DNA from: Halobellus clavatus
GTDB lineage: Archaea; Halobacteriota; Halobacteria; Halobacteriales; Haloferacaceae
DNA: 64,000 bases
Direction: 5' to 3'
Assembly (NCBI RefSeq): GCF_900107195.1
Contig: NZ_FNPB01000007.1
Coordinates: forward strand, 62,001-126,000
The translations under genes and the position numbers were made by a program. Every line of letters begins with the position of its first letter. Positions within the stretch are counted from its first letter, which is position 1. The notes below the pieces were generated by a model. That model was not told the DNA's origin. It saw nothing but the letters and a program-made list of their open reading frames with translations, and did no database searches. Below, piece by piece: positions 9,686 through 17,846 of the stretch.

Positions 9686-9729
9686 CGGAGCGACCGAACC
9701 GCGTCGCGTTCGAGGTTCGACGGGTGGGA

Positions 9730-10047
9730 TCAGTCTCGCCGCGGGGTCCACAAGCCGTAGAGAATCAGTCCCAGACCAGCGAGTTCGAAGAACTGGTTGA
9801 CACCGTTGACGATGGGGCCGGGCACGTCCAGCAACAGAAACAGGACAACCGCTACAGCGCCCGGTACGAACAGCACCAGAACGAATCCGACCGCGATGTA
9901 CAGCATTGGACGGCTCTGATTCTGTCGGTATGCCGTGTAGGCGATATAACTGATCGCCAGCCCGAAGAGGATAATAATGACCTCGCTGAGCTGACGAACG
10001 GTTCGGAGCGTGTCGAGATCGACCGACTGGAGTGTTACATCGAGCAT
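9730..10047 (-). CDS. DUF7521-like small membrane protein
   Basis: 105 residues, three hydrophobic segments (about 22-40, 47-72, 83-99). Short haloarchaeal membrane proteins of this type (DUF7521-like) are usually encoded beside a winged-helix regulator. Here the regulator gene ends 1 nt upstream (TGA then T then ATG), so the two are co-transcribed and probably translationally coupled. Because the regulator carries an internal stop, the balance of this pair may be altered. Confidence 0.7.
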   Translation of the reverse strand: MLDVTLQSVDLDTLRTVRQLSEVIIILFGLAISYIAYTAYRQNQSRPMLYIAVGFVLVLFVPGAVAVVLFLLLDVPGPIVNGVNQFFELAGLGLILYGLWTPRRD

Positions 10048-10048
10048 A

Positions 10049-10471
10049 TCAGGTTCCCTCTACGAACTGTGTGAAGCGGTCGGCCATCCGTCCCCGACGT
10101 GAGACCGTAATCTCGAAGCCGTCCTCGCTGAGATCGAGTTCGATGCCGTCGAGTTCCGTCCGGTAGAGCTTGTAGTTCTTCCCGTCGGTGACTGGCTGGA
10201 TGTCCTCAGTGACCAGGTCGTACTCGCGGAGTCATTCGAGTCGCCGGTAGACCGTCGGTTCCGAAACCCCGGCGCGATTGCTGAGCTCTGCCGCCGAGCG
10301 AGGCTCCTTCTTCGCCTCGACGAGAATCGTGCGTGCACACTCATCTCCGAGCAAATCTGCGAGCGCTTCGGGATCACGCACGTCGGACAATTTGAGTGAT
10401 CCATCTGTTGTTTCGCCAATATAGGTTGTGCCGTTCTGTGCTTTCTGTCTGGCTTCAGTCAGAGAAGTCAT
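10049..10471 (-). pseudogene. Winged-helix regulator interrupted by an in-frame TGA
   Basis: The first 79 codons (from 10471) encode an ArsR-like helix-turn-helix: LADLLGDECARTILVEA, then SAAELSNRAGVSEPTVYRRLE. A TGA follows (10232-10234 on the forward strand), after which the same frame continues without interruption for about 60 codons (LREYDLVTED...), a normal wing and C-terminus ending directly before the DUF7521-like gene. The stop lies where CGA (Arg) would fit, so a single C-to-T change is the likely cause. Without readthrough only the HTH half would be made. Confidence 0.8.
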
Positions 10472-10513
10472 AAGAAACTACCATCCATATCCGCTCTCAC
10501 ATTTCGAGTACGG

Positions 10514-11437
10514 ATGTCGAACAGACAGACACGCTCACCGACAAGCGTACTCCTCCCGACAGTATCCTGGACTGACGCCTGCGATGAGGTCGCCGCACAG
10601 TTGGGGCCCGAAGACGAACTCCTCATCATCCACGACAGCGAGGACGACCCGGTTGCAGGCCGAAACTCGCTCCCGGAGAACGTCCAGTTGATTGCTGCCG
10701 GCGACCCTGTCGGGTGTTCTGGGAAAGCAAATGCTATCGCTGCTGGGATAGAGGCCGCCAGCCACGACCGGCTTGTCTGGACCGACGATGACTTTCATCA
10801 CCCTCCGGACTGGCTTGACCACCTCCGCGAGGATTACGCCGAACACGGCCCGACAACGGAGCTACCGGTATTCATCGGTCAAGATCCGCTTGCAGTCCTA
10901 TTAGAGCCGATTTATTTTCTTGGTGGCACGCTCGGAACATACATAGGTGACCACGCCTGGGGTGGAGCTGTCATATTTGATCGAGGTGATATTGACGAGG
11001 CACGATTCCTCTCGAAACTCCGTCAGACGGTCAGCGACGATGGTCTCCTCGGCGACCACACCGATGTGACTGCAGTTCGGCGCGTACGGAGGATCCCGAT
11101 GGGGGGAAGTCTTCGGCAAACACTCGAACGACACATCCGGTTTAATAAGATTTTCGCAACGTATGATCCAGTAGCGGCGAAACTCTCCTTTGGTGTGTTG
11201 GTTGCGGTTCTCATCGGCTGTGTTCTCTTCCCACCCCTGGCGGTGGGACTAACACTGCTGATAGCCGGTGGTAGCGCTAGCTTCGGGGTTCGACGGGGGT
11301 CACTACTGCTGACGGTGCCAGCACTTGTAGCCGCTGTCCCTCTGGGGCTGTATGCTTTCACCCGGGACACATTTGTTTGGGGCGGGCGACGGTACCGTTG
11401 GCACTCGAAGTATGCCGTTGAGATACTGACCGAGTAG
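10514..11437 (+). CDS. Family 2-like glycosyltransferase, membrane anchored
   Basis: 307 residues. N-terminal GT-A fold: PTVSWTDAC, ELLIIHDSEDD, SGKANAIAAGIEAAS and the metal-binding TDDDFHHP (Asp91-93). Two or three transmembrane segments near the C-terminus (about 215-280) anchor it. The arrangement resembles ceramide-glucosyltransferase-like GT2 proteins, which add sugars from nucleotide donors to lipid carriers; donor and acceptor cannot be told. It is divergent from the broken winged-helix gene across a 42-nt gap, so the two promoters overlap. Confidence 0.85.
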   Translation: MSNRQTRSPTSVLLPTVSWTDACDEVAAQLGPEDELLIIHDSEDDPVAGRNSLPENVQLIAAGDPVGCSGKANAIAAGIEAASHDRLVWTDDDFHHPPDWLDHLREDYAEHGPTTELPVFIGQDPLAVLLEPIYFLGGTLGTYIGDHAWGGAVIFDRGDIDEARFLSKLRQTVSDDGLLGDHTDVTAVRRVRRIPMGGSLRQTLERHIRFNKIFATYDPVAAKLSFGVLVAVLIGCVLFPPLAVGLTLLIAGGSASFGVRRGSLLLTVPALVAAVPLGLYAFTRDTFVWGGRRYRWHSKYAVEILTE

Positions 11438-11776
11438 TGTTCTCTAGGTCAGTTTGATATACAGTTGTGCCAGCCAACGTCACTTGATTCCCTAGCTGTT
11501 CGATGGGCGCCTTCTCATCGATAGAGTACAGCATACGCGCCCTGTATACAGCAGAACCTCCGCTATCTAACTGATTTCCATTGATCACGGAGTGATCGAT
11601 ACAGAGGGACGATGCCGGTTATTGAGTCCAACGGGTGGTGGGTCGCACGTCTCGCTGGATGCACTTCCGACAGATGAAGGAAGACTCTGTCAGTAGTTCG
11701 GCGCAGGAGACTCGATTCAGGGGTGCAAGCCATAGACGAGACCCGACTTGCGTGCAGTATGAACGTCCGAGAGCGG
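11438..11776. other. Intergenic stretch, no gene seen
   Basis: 339 bases between convergent genes. Short frames occur on both strands but none has a family signature, hydrophobic pattern or promoter. No strong hairpin was seen. Confidence 0.5.
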
Positions 11777-12742
11777 TCAAGAACTCTCGACGATGCGCCG
11801 GTAGGTGCCGTTGACCGACAGCCCCGTGCGTCCGGTGAGATGTGCGTACCACAGCACAAGTACAATGAGGAGAACCCCTGGAAGCAAAATCAATAGTGTA
11901 TCGATAGTCCCGGCTACCGTTCGCTCGACCGCGAAGAGCTTCGGGTACGGACTGCTAACCCTTCCGACGACCAGTATAACCCAAGCGTTCGACGCGAAGT
12001 GGATCCCGATCGGGAGCGCAAGGCTTCCCGTAGCCGCATATGCTGCCACAAAGTACGACACGGAGATAACTGCCTGTAGTGCGCCAAACGCCGGATTCGT
12101 GTACTCGGCTGCGACACCGAACGCGTGAGGAAGTCCGAATGCGAGCGCACTTAGTACAATTGCACCCCCCAATGCGCCTGTCGGTGAGACGCTCCGTGCA
12201 GCAAGTCCCTCTGCGGCATTTCGGATCAGTAAGCTCCGGAAAACGAACTCCTCCCATACTGCAGTAACCAATACCCCGAACAGGCTTACGCTAGCGACGA
12301 GAGCGAGTGACGAAGGTCCCGTCGAAACGCCTCTGACCGTCGTGTCCGTGACTGTGAGCCCGCCCGTTCCGGCCCAGATCACAGTGACAGCACACTGGAA
12401 TATCACTCCCATTCCAACGCCGGCAGCGAGGTCACGCAACCAGGCGACGTTGACACCGACCCCAACGCCCGACGCGGACCGATCACCCAGTCTGACTGCC
12501 ACCACGACGGCACCAGCAACTGCGGCGAGATATGGGAGTTTTAGCTCTGTAATGACAGGTGGAACTTCGGTGGCACTGAGAATCGTCTCCCCGAGTACAA
12601 CGAGTCCGACGAACACCGCCAATGAGGATAGAACCCGCCAAGTTGCCCGAAGTCGCGGGTCCGCTTCCCCATACAGGACCTGCTCAACGACCGTCCGTCG
12701 CTCTGTGGTTTCTGCTCCGTCCTCTCGGGTCGTCGATCGCAC
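11777..12742 (-). CDS. CPBP family intramembrane glutamic protease
   Basis: 321 residues with about eight transmembrane segments. Motifs: EEFVFRS (Glu164-Glu165, Arg169), FGLPHAFG (His206) and GIHFASNAW (His248), the full CPBP catalytic set. Only distantly similar to the CPBP protein at 8777. N-terminal 30 residues are polar. Substrate unknown. Coming after a glycosyltransferase and before tiny membrane proteins, it could process one of those, but this is speculation. Confidence 0.88.
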   Translation of the reverse strand: MRSTTREDGAETTERRTVVEQVLYGEADPRLRATWRVLSSLAVFVGLVVLGETILSATEVPPVITELKLPYLAAVAGAVVVAVRLGDRSASGVGVGVNVAWLRDLAAGVGMGVIFQCAVTVIWAGTGGLTVTDTTVRGVSTGPSSLALVASVSLFGVLVTAVWEEFVFRSLLIRNAAEGLAARSVSPTGALGGAIVLSALAFGLPHAFGVAAEYTNPAFGALQAVISVSYFVAAYAATGSLALPIGIHFASNAWVILVVGRVSSPYPKLFAVERTVAGTIDTLLILLPGVLLIVLVLWYAHLTGRTGLSVNGTYRRIVESS

Positions 12743-12989
12743 ATTTCCCCCTACTCGTTATAACTGAAAAAAGATACTCCAAGCAAACAGGTTGTCGGCG
12801 TGTCGGAGACAGGTCCTCAGTTGCTGAACGTTTTCGGAGACCGTGCGGAGTACAGAGTGTCTATACAGTACATCTAATTTGGATGAACTGGCGTACAACT
12901 GCGAAGCATAGAGGGGTCTACCCCTGTCTCGCTGTTACAGACGTATTCTCCCATTTCCGACGAGCGTGACGAGATAATGCCCAAAAAGC

Positions 12990-13070
12990 TATCATAAAAA
13001 AGTTGTTACAGTGTTTCTTTCACGATTTCACAGCCGAATCAGTTGTGAGAGTAGGCGTGCGGATTGAATA
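12990..13070. repeat. Dispersed repeat A, copy 1
   Basis: Matches 14551-14650 in the same orientation: tttcacgatttca, cgaatcagttgtga and a gcgtgcg(g/a)at block at matching spacing; an inverted related copy is at 30451-30541. Non-coding in all frames. The remaining gap (12743-13121) holds no convincing gene. Confidence 0.5.
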
Positions 13071-13121
13071 CCGACTGTGAGGGAGAAAACATATTTGTAC
13101 TGGTCTGATCAGTCTGTAAGT

Positions 13122-13391
13122 ATGAGCAAAGCCCTCCTCTATCACGGCTCAATGACTGTTTGCGGTGGTATTCTCGGATTCAGAGGTCTGAACAGTGTAA
13201 TTTCCGGGGAAGTGTCCCTCGTTCCAATACTCCTGTCAATTGGCGGAACTGGGATGGTATTCAGTGCAGTATATGAAGCCGTTCTCTCATCCGATTCGTC
13301 TGATTCAATTCCTGACGGCCGAATAGTGTGGTCTACGGTAATGCTGACTCTAATCGCAGTTATGGCTGGGATTTGGTCTGTGATTGCTTAG
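13122..13391 (+). CDS. Small membrane protein (paralogue of 15783)
   Basis: 89 residues from ATG 13122. Three hydrophobic segments (about 8-22, 30-52, 68-88). The central part SLVPILLSIGGTGMVFSAVY parallels SIPILLLTVGGGGMVSGAIY in the protein at 15783, and both have an acidic hinge before the last helix, so the two are paralogues of one uncharacterised family. Function unknown. Confidence 0.65.
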   Translation: MSKALLYHGSMTVCGGILGFRGLNSVISGEVSLVPILLSIGGTGMVFSAVYEAVLSSDSSDSIPDGRIVWSTVMLTLIAVMAGIWSVIA

Positions 13392-13504
13392 TACCGGGCG
13401 ATTAGTGGGTTCTCTCCACTGACCAGACAGTTCTGGACACAACTCAGACGAGGGCTGCTAGTTAAGATATACACTGTTCGGCTGCGTGTCTCTTGTTATA
13501 CATT

Positions 13505-13777
13505 TTAGTCCCAATGAAGCAAGTAAAGGAGATAGACGCTTGCACCCGTGATGAGTATACCGACCGCAGCATAGGCTAAAGCCCCCAGGCCGCTTGCGTA
13601 GAGTGCTATTTGAATTGCTTGGAGCCCCACGAGAACCGCGAACGCTGCCAGTATCGTCCAAAAGACAGTTGAGATAACTGACCATCCAGCTTTTGACACC
13701 TCCTCTCTCACAGTATGGCGAATTTCTGCTTCGGACAGGTTATCGGAGTCAGCCATATCTGATACTGTGTTGTCCAT
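13505..13777 (-). CDS. Small membrane protein with charged N-terminus
   Basis: 90 residues from the ATG at 13777 (MDNTVSDMAD). An acidic N-terminus with SEAEIRHTVREEVSKAG is followed by two transmembrane segments (about 34-56, 62-87). The longer frame to 13924 was not used because it would include the 20-bp repeat at 13832-13851, which is also found in non-coding DNA at 15348. No family recognised. Confidence 0.55.
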   Translation of the reverse strand: MDNTVSDMADSDNLSEAEIRHTVREEVSKAGWSVISTVFWTILAAFAVLVGLQAIQIALYASGLGALAYAAVGILITGASVYLLYLLHWD

Positions 13778-13831
13778 CAATTTATAATTGGCTTGTGTAG
13801 CGCGATGAGCGTACTGCTTGTACTGATCGAG

Positions 13832-13851
13832 ACGTGAGTTCCCTGTACTGA
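13832..13851 (+). repeat. 20-bp exact direct repeat, copy 1
   Basis: Identical to 15348-15367 (starts acgtgagttc, ends cctgtactga). Both copies lie outside likely coding sequence; perhaps the end of a decayed mobile element. Confidence 0.6.
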
Positions 13852-13913
13852 ACCATCCTTGGCAGTGGATATTCCACCGTGATTCAGCGAACAGCCCTTC
13901 GGATATTCCCTGT

Positions 13914-14108
13914 CTAAACGTCACCTGCTACCCTTGATGTGGACTCTGTATGAGAGAGGCCCAAATGCTGAACAAGACACGTCCCCACGACCAGGACGCC
14001 GATAGCTCCCATCAATACGCCCAGCACTGGAGCGATGAAGAACAGTAGTCCGGCGAATCCAAGATCGAGTAAGCCTATCGACACGGGATAGAGTGTCTGC
14101 TGCGTCAT
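13914..14108 (-). CDS. Small two-helix membrane protein
   Basis: 64 residues from the ATG at 14108 (MTQQTLYPVS). Two adjacent hydrophobic segments (about 8-27 and 28-46), then a polar tail. The upstream ATG at 14150 adds 14 residues that look unlike a protein start. Unknown family. Confidence 0.5.
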   Translation of the reverse strand: MTQQTLYPVSIGLLDLGFAGLLFFIAPVLGVLMGAIGVLVVGTCLVQHLGLSHTESTSRVAGDV

Positions 14109-14226
14109 CTTGTCTTCGTATAGACGTAGAAGGGTGAAAAAGTCGATCAAGGCTCAAAGAGACGCTATACATACTCACTGGGGTTTTCGCGCAATTTTAG
14201 CCGTGGACATTCACGTCTGTACGTAA

Positions 14227-14247
14227 TGTGTGGTAATTTACCACACA
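14227..14247. promoter_or_regulatory. Perfect palindrome, probable operator
   Basis: A 10-bp half site TGTGTGGTAA and its exact complement flank one central T. It lies immediately upstream of an AT-rich TATA-like stretch (about 14249-14256) and 30 nt before the ATG at 14277, where an archaeal regulator would act on TFB/TBP binding. The cognate regulator is unknown. Confidence 0.6.
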
Positions 14248-14276
14248 GATATTAATCGTCAAGATAATTTTAGCGT

Positions 14277-14411
14277 ATGAGGTATCAAGTGAAATGCGAT
14301 AACTGTGACCTCAGGGAGGAATTACACAAGCACGACGCCTACGGCCGAGCGAAGGAACACGAAAGTCAGCATACATCTCACATGGTTGCTGTCGTCCGAC
14401 CTCGTGAGTAA
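14277..14411 (+). CDS. 44-residue micro-protein with a possible zinc site
   Basis: Reads MRYQVKCDNCDLREELHKHD then a polar tail to VVRPRE and TAA. Cys7/Cys10 form a CxxC knuckle, and several histidines (17, 19, 28, 32, 35) could complete a C2H2-like zinc site. Many haloarchaeal micro-proteins are small zinc-finger proteins of this size. The TATA-like box and the palindrome at 14227-14247 indicate its own regulated, leaderless promoter. Confidence 0.6.
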   Translation: MRYQVKCDNCDLREELHKHDAYGRAKEHESQHTSHMVAVVRPRE

Positions 14412-14550
14412 TCCGGTTCTGTGCCGATTTGTTTTTCCAGGAGATCACTGGTGTATTGCTGATCAAATCAGACGTTCGAGTCTCGGGAATATTGAGTGGT
14501 CACAGGCGCGTAGATTTTCAGCTTGTGACTGTTTACTGAGGAGGCCTCAT

Positions 14551-14650
14551 AGGGTGTCATAGAAGAGTTGCCACGGTGTTTATCTCACGAGTTCAAAAAC
14601 GAATCAGTCGTGAAACTCTGCGTGCGAATCGAACAACGTTGTTTTGAAAG
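14551..14650. repeat. Dispersed repeat A, copy 2
   Basis: Starts agggtgtcatagaagagttg and contains cgaatcagtcgtgaaactct. Similar to 12990-13070 and, inverted, to 30451-30541. The gap 14412-14714 holds no other recognisable feature. It resembles the decayed end of an insertion sequence, but no open frame supports that. Confidence 0.5.
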
Positions 14651-14714
14651 AAGAATCAGCTGGAAATGATAACTAATCATCGGAATTATCTGGATGGGGC
14701 AAACTGGATGGTCT

Positions 14715-15308
14715 ATGGCGACTACGAATACGCCGACATCACACCGAGAAGAACTCGGGCTTATCGTCAACTTAGCCGATCGGCAATTCACGATTGCCGC
14801 CGTTCTCATTACCATCGGGGTCCCGATTCTTGCGTATCTATCGGGGATCACATCACTGATGTTCTACACCCACGTGGCGCTCGGAGCATTCTGGTTCGGC
14901 CTTGATTTCTTTTTTAAGTTTGTTCTCGGCCCATCTCTTGATGCGGCTCCCGATGACGCTGCAAGCGCTGTTAATCACCAACTGGTCCCGAAGATGATCA
15001 CCTTAGCTGAACCGCTCAGTATCGGTGTCATCGGTTCTGGAATCGGACTCGCTTCGGTATTGGGATACTGGGCGAACCCCACGATTTGGCTATGGGGGTC
15101 CCTCGGAATCGGTGTGCTGATGCTGATCGTCGGATTCGGTCCACTCCATATCGTCACGACGAAGATGGCGGTTGAACTCAACAAAGACAGTCCTGACGGT
15201 GAGCGAATCAATGCCTTGTTCGGCAAAGCCCAACAGTGGGGCCTGCTCCAGACTGTGTTTATGCTGGCGATCATCGTAATGATGGTTGGGCTCCGTGGCT
15301 TGCTCTAA
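14715..15308 (+). CDS. Four- or five-helix membrane protein of unknown function
   Basis: 197 residues from ATG 14715 (MATTNTPTSHREELGLIV). Hydrophobic segments near 25-45, 50-70, 100-122, 128-150 and 175-196. A histidine in the second helix (TSLMFYTHVALGAFWFG) and one in GFGPLHIV could bind a metal or heme, as in CopD/DUF2269-like proteins, but that is only a suggestion. Unknown function. Confidence 0.65.
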   Translation: MATTNTPTSHREELGLIVNLADRQFTIAAVLITIGVPILAYLSGITSLMFYTHVALGAFWFGLDFFFKFVLGPSLDAAPDDAASAVNHQLVPKMITLAEPLSIGVIGSGIGLASVLGYWANPTIWLWGSLGIGVLMLIVGFGPLHIVTTKMAVELNKDSPDGERINALFGKAQQWGLLQTVFMLAIIVMMVGLRGLL

Positions 15309-15347
15309 CGAACCCCGCTTCGATCCTTTCCCCGTGTACCGGGTAAT

Positions 15348-15367
15348 ACGTGAGTTCCCTGTACTGA
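15348..15367 (+). repeat. 20-bp exact direct repeat, copy 2
   Basis: Identical to 13832-13851. It lies 40 nt after the stop of the membrane protein gene at 14715-15308. Confidence 0.6.
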
Positions 15368-15502
15368 CCGAATCAAACTGCCCCCGGCCCCGATATTACG
15401 ACTGCCACGTTCGAACCGGATAATCAGCGGACCCGGAAAACCATTAGCGACTGAATATTTCAATAGAGTCTATGATGCCAGTCTTATGCAGTGTTATCGG
15501 TT

Positions 15503-15685
15503 TCAAACCCGGACCAATAAAAAGAACCAGTACAGGACGAAGAGAACGGAAACGCCAAGAAAATACCAAGCCGCGCTATCATCTCCCAATAATGGTGCCG
15601 CCACGACTGCAAATGGGATTGAAACGATAGCTGACTGAATGGATTTTATATACTGTTCTGAGATCCCACCGCCGATATCGGACAT
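15503..15685 (-). CDS. Small two-helix membrane protein
   Basis: 60 residues from the ATG at 15685 (MSDIGGGISEQYIKSIQSAI). Two hydrophobic segments (about 17-34, 38-58). It starts after a short polar helix, like several tiny membrane proteins nearby. No family recognised. Confidence 0.5.
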   Translation of the reverse strand: MSDIGGGISEQYIKSIQSAIVSIPFAVVAAPLLGDDSAAWYFLGVSVLFVLYWFFLLVRV

Positions 15686-15782
15686 ACTCCGTGGTTTTAG
15701 TATCACCTGCTATGCGTTCTGGAAGCGTTGTGTGTGCCAGCCATCACCGTAGGTATTTGTGTGAAAAGCGGTGGTGGCCGAT

Positions 15783-16046
15783 ATGAACCGGTTGTATATG
15801 TACAACAGCGCGATTGCGGTCATCGGACTATGTCTGTTCGTTCCAGCAGTAGTATCGATCGCTGCTGGTGAGTACAGCATCCCTATACTGCTTTTGACCG
15901 TCGGCGGAGGTGGAATGGTCTCCGGCGCGATCTACAGGTCACTTCGGGACGACCACGAAGAATTCAATATCTCTGTCGGATGGCTCCTATTGATGATCGG
16001 TCTTGCTTGCCTCAGCGTTTTTGGAACGGTTCTTTCCACACTCTGA
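15783..16046 (+). CDS. Small membrane protein (paralogue of 13122)
   Basis: 87 residues from the ATG at 15783. Three hydrophobic segments (about 8-28, 33-52, 65-86). The core SIPILLLTVGGGGMVSGAIY is clearly related to that of the protein at 13122, so the 13-16 kb region carries a tandem family. Function unknown. Confidence 0.65.
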   Translation: MNRLYMYNSAIAVIGLCLFVPAVVSIAAGEYSIPILLLTVGGGGMVSGAIYRSLRDDHEEFNISVGWLLLMIGLACLSVFGTVLSTL

Positions 16047-16189
16047 GCGGTCTTCAAACAGCACGGGGTGTTCCGATCTGCCGAGGGTGTACATCTACTA
16101 CATACGAAGCAGGTTGCTGGCTCGCTACGTGCGATGGGCATATCATAGAAAGAGTCGCGTTTGAAACCAATTGCAGACTGGTCGCGAGG

Positions 16190-16280
16190 AGGAATCCACG
16201 CCTCGACGCGCCAGAGCGGTTGTCGGAACAGGCGGTCGTGGGTGAGAACCGCGTCATCGGTGCGGTATTTGGTGCCGGCG
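16190..16280 (-). pseudogene. Relic of a DUF6498 C-terminal domain
   Basis: The reverse strand encodes YRTDDAVLTHDRLFRQPLW followed by RVEAW, matching residues of the intact DUF6498 protein at 7104 (YDRLFRQPLWRVEPW). Flanking sequence has lost the frame. It sits upstream of the intact small gene at 16409, in the same relative position as the 7104/8558 pair. The remainder of 16047-16408 holds no other gene. Confidence 0.65.
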
Positions 16281-16408
16281 AATCCAGAGTTCGGGCGGCG
16301 TTTCGCGGAGGTACAGCGAACGCAACAAACACCCTCCAGTCCGGGAGATCCCCGAGTATCATAGAACAACTCAGTGTCATTTATGCCCAACTAAGCTGAT
16401 CGGTAGAT

Positions 16409-16582
16409 ATGGTCTCCACAGACACCAAGATCACCCTCCCGTTCGTCGTGGTCGCGGTACTTGCCTGGTACGTTTCATTAGGGAGCATCGCTACGTGGGT
16501 CTCCTGGTTGATCCTTGTCGGGGTCGGTGTTGTTGTCCCGGTACTCATCACAGAACTACGGTCGAGGACGTCCGGACGATGA
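16409..16582 (+). CDS. Small membrane protein, 57 residues
   Basis: Begins MVSTDTKITLPFVVVAVLAW; two hydrophobic segments (about 9-25, 28-48), then a basic tail ELRSRTSGR. A truncated copy of its first 23 codons is at 8558. Its TGA overlaps the next start (ATGA), so the two small membrane proteins are translationally coupled. Function unknown, but duplication plus coupling argue that it is a real gene. Confidence 0.65.
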   Translation: MVSTDTKITLPFVVVAVLAWYVSLGSIATWVSWLILVGVGVVVPVLITELRSRTSGR

Positions 16583-16782
16583 CGCATCTCCGGCGACTGA
16601 TTACCCATTGGATAGACGGTCTCTCACGGGCCGAATACGCTGTCCTCACTGGTGGATTCGTGGCAGGGTTCTTGTTGCTCGTCGGTGTCCTTCGTCGCGA
16701 TTCGCTCATCGTCGAAGCGTTAGCTATGGGGGTGTCGATGACAGTATTCTTCTACTGGTTCGGCCTCGGCGACGAACCGTAG
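16579..16782 (+). CDS. Small membrane protein, 67 residues
   Basis: Starts at the ATG overlapping the previous stop by 4 nt: MTHLRRLITHWIDGLSRAEY, then two transmembrane segments (about 20-38, 45-63). A longer frame begins at 16495 but would run through the coding sequence of the gene before. Forms a two-gene unit with 16409. Unknown family. Confidence 0.6.
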   Translation: MTHLRRLITHWIDGLSRAEYAVLTGGFVAGFLLLVGVLRRDSLIVEALAMGVSMTVFFYWFGLGDEP

Positions 16783-16950
16783 CCAGGAACAAGAGCGACA
16801 CACAGGGTAGGCTCGCTGCGGGAGGCACACTCAGCGACGGAGCAACCACGTCTCATTATAAGAATTGCAGATAGAGCCTCTGAAAATAGTTAAATATGGT
16901 TTTGATACTCCAGTTGATCTAATATGAGACACCAGTAAATCAGAGATACG

Positions 16951-17760
16951 ATGGTCCTGGTTTCCGCGTTTAAAGATGGATCCGCCGCTCTCCGAGCGAA
17001 TCCGATCCTGCTCGTTGCCGGCCTCCTCGTTGGGGCCGGAGGCCAACTGCAGTACCTCGATCAGGTCGTTGACTCACCACTAGTGTCAGCAGGCGCCTCG
17101 CTCGGATGGCTAATCGCGTTCCCGTTCGTTCTCGGTGGGTTCATCGAAACGGCCCGCGCTGCGATCGAAGGAACGGACACCTCGATTCACCAGTTCGTCA
17201 CCACGGCGCGGACACATTACGTCCGACTGCTATCCGCTACAGTGGCGTTCCTACTGATCATCCTCGGAACTGCCGTCGGGGTCGGGATCGTTGGCCTCGT
17301 CTTCGGTATCGGATCAATGGCGCTCGCTGCGATCAACGAGATGGCCGCCTTCGTCGGAGGCGTCGTCTCCTTAGTCGTCTGGCTGGTGTCGCTCCTCGTC
17401 GTCATTATGTTCGTACAGTTCTACGACGCCGCGATCGTTATTGAGGAACAGAGCGTTACTGATTCGTTCCGGAGAAGTGTCGCGATCGTCCGCTCGAACC
17501 TCACAAGCGTTGTTGGCTTCTCGCTCGTGTGGACCCTTCTGGTCAACCTCTTCTTGGTTCCCGAGTATCTCGTCCAGTTGACGGTGACTGACGCCGCGCC
17601 TGCTGAGGTATTACCGGTTGACCTCGGGATTCCGACCACGGTCCTGCTCCCGATCGGGATCGGTCTGTCAGCGGTCGGCTTCGCATACTTCTATACGGTA
17701 TATACGGCGTACTACCTGCGGTTGATCAGTGACGCACCGCTCCCCGCGGATGCGGAATAA
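16951..17760 (+). CDS. DUF7847-like six-helix membrane protein
   Basis: 269 residues, about six transmembrane segments. The N-terminus (AFKDGSAALRANPILLVAGL) and the internal DSFRRSVAIVRSNLTSVVGF are typical of this haloarchaeal family, in which an amphipathic helix precedes each membrane pair. Relatives in the window are at 18296 and 20081. A winged-helix regulator gene follows after 86 nt in the same direction. Function unknown; no catalytic residues visible. Confidence 0.8.
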   Translation: MVLVSAFKDGSAALRANPILLVAGLLVGAGGQLQYLDQVVDSPLVSAGASLGWLIAFPFVLGGFIETARAAIEGTDTSIHQFVTTARTHYVRLLSATVAFLLIILGTAVGVGIVGLVFGIGSMALAAINEMAAFVGGVVSLVVWLVSLLVVIMFVQFYDAAIVIEEQSVTDSFRRSVAIVRSNLTSVVGFSLVWTLLVNLFLVPEYLVQLTVTDAAPAEVLPVDLGIPTTVLLPIGIGLSAVGFAYFYTVYTAYYLRLISDAPLPADAE

Positions 17761-17846
17761 CCACACACCAACAACTACAAACGACGGCTTCGAACACCTA
17801 CTGACCGGAATTACTACCGACATACACCAAGCCCTCCACTGTAAGT

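Noticed and set aside
10232-10234. TGA as selenocysteine or programmed recoding
   Set aside because: Haloarchaea are not known to use selenocysteine, no SECIS-like structure is evident and the site fits Arg; a mutation is simpler.
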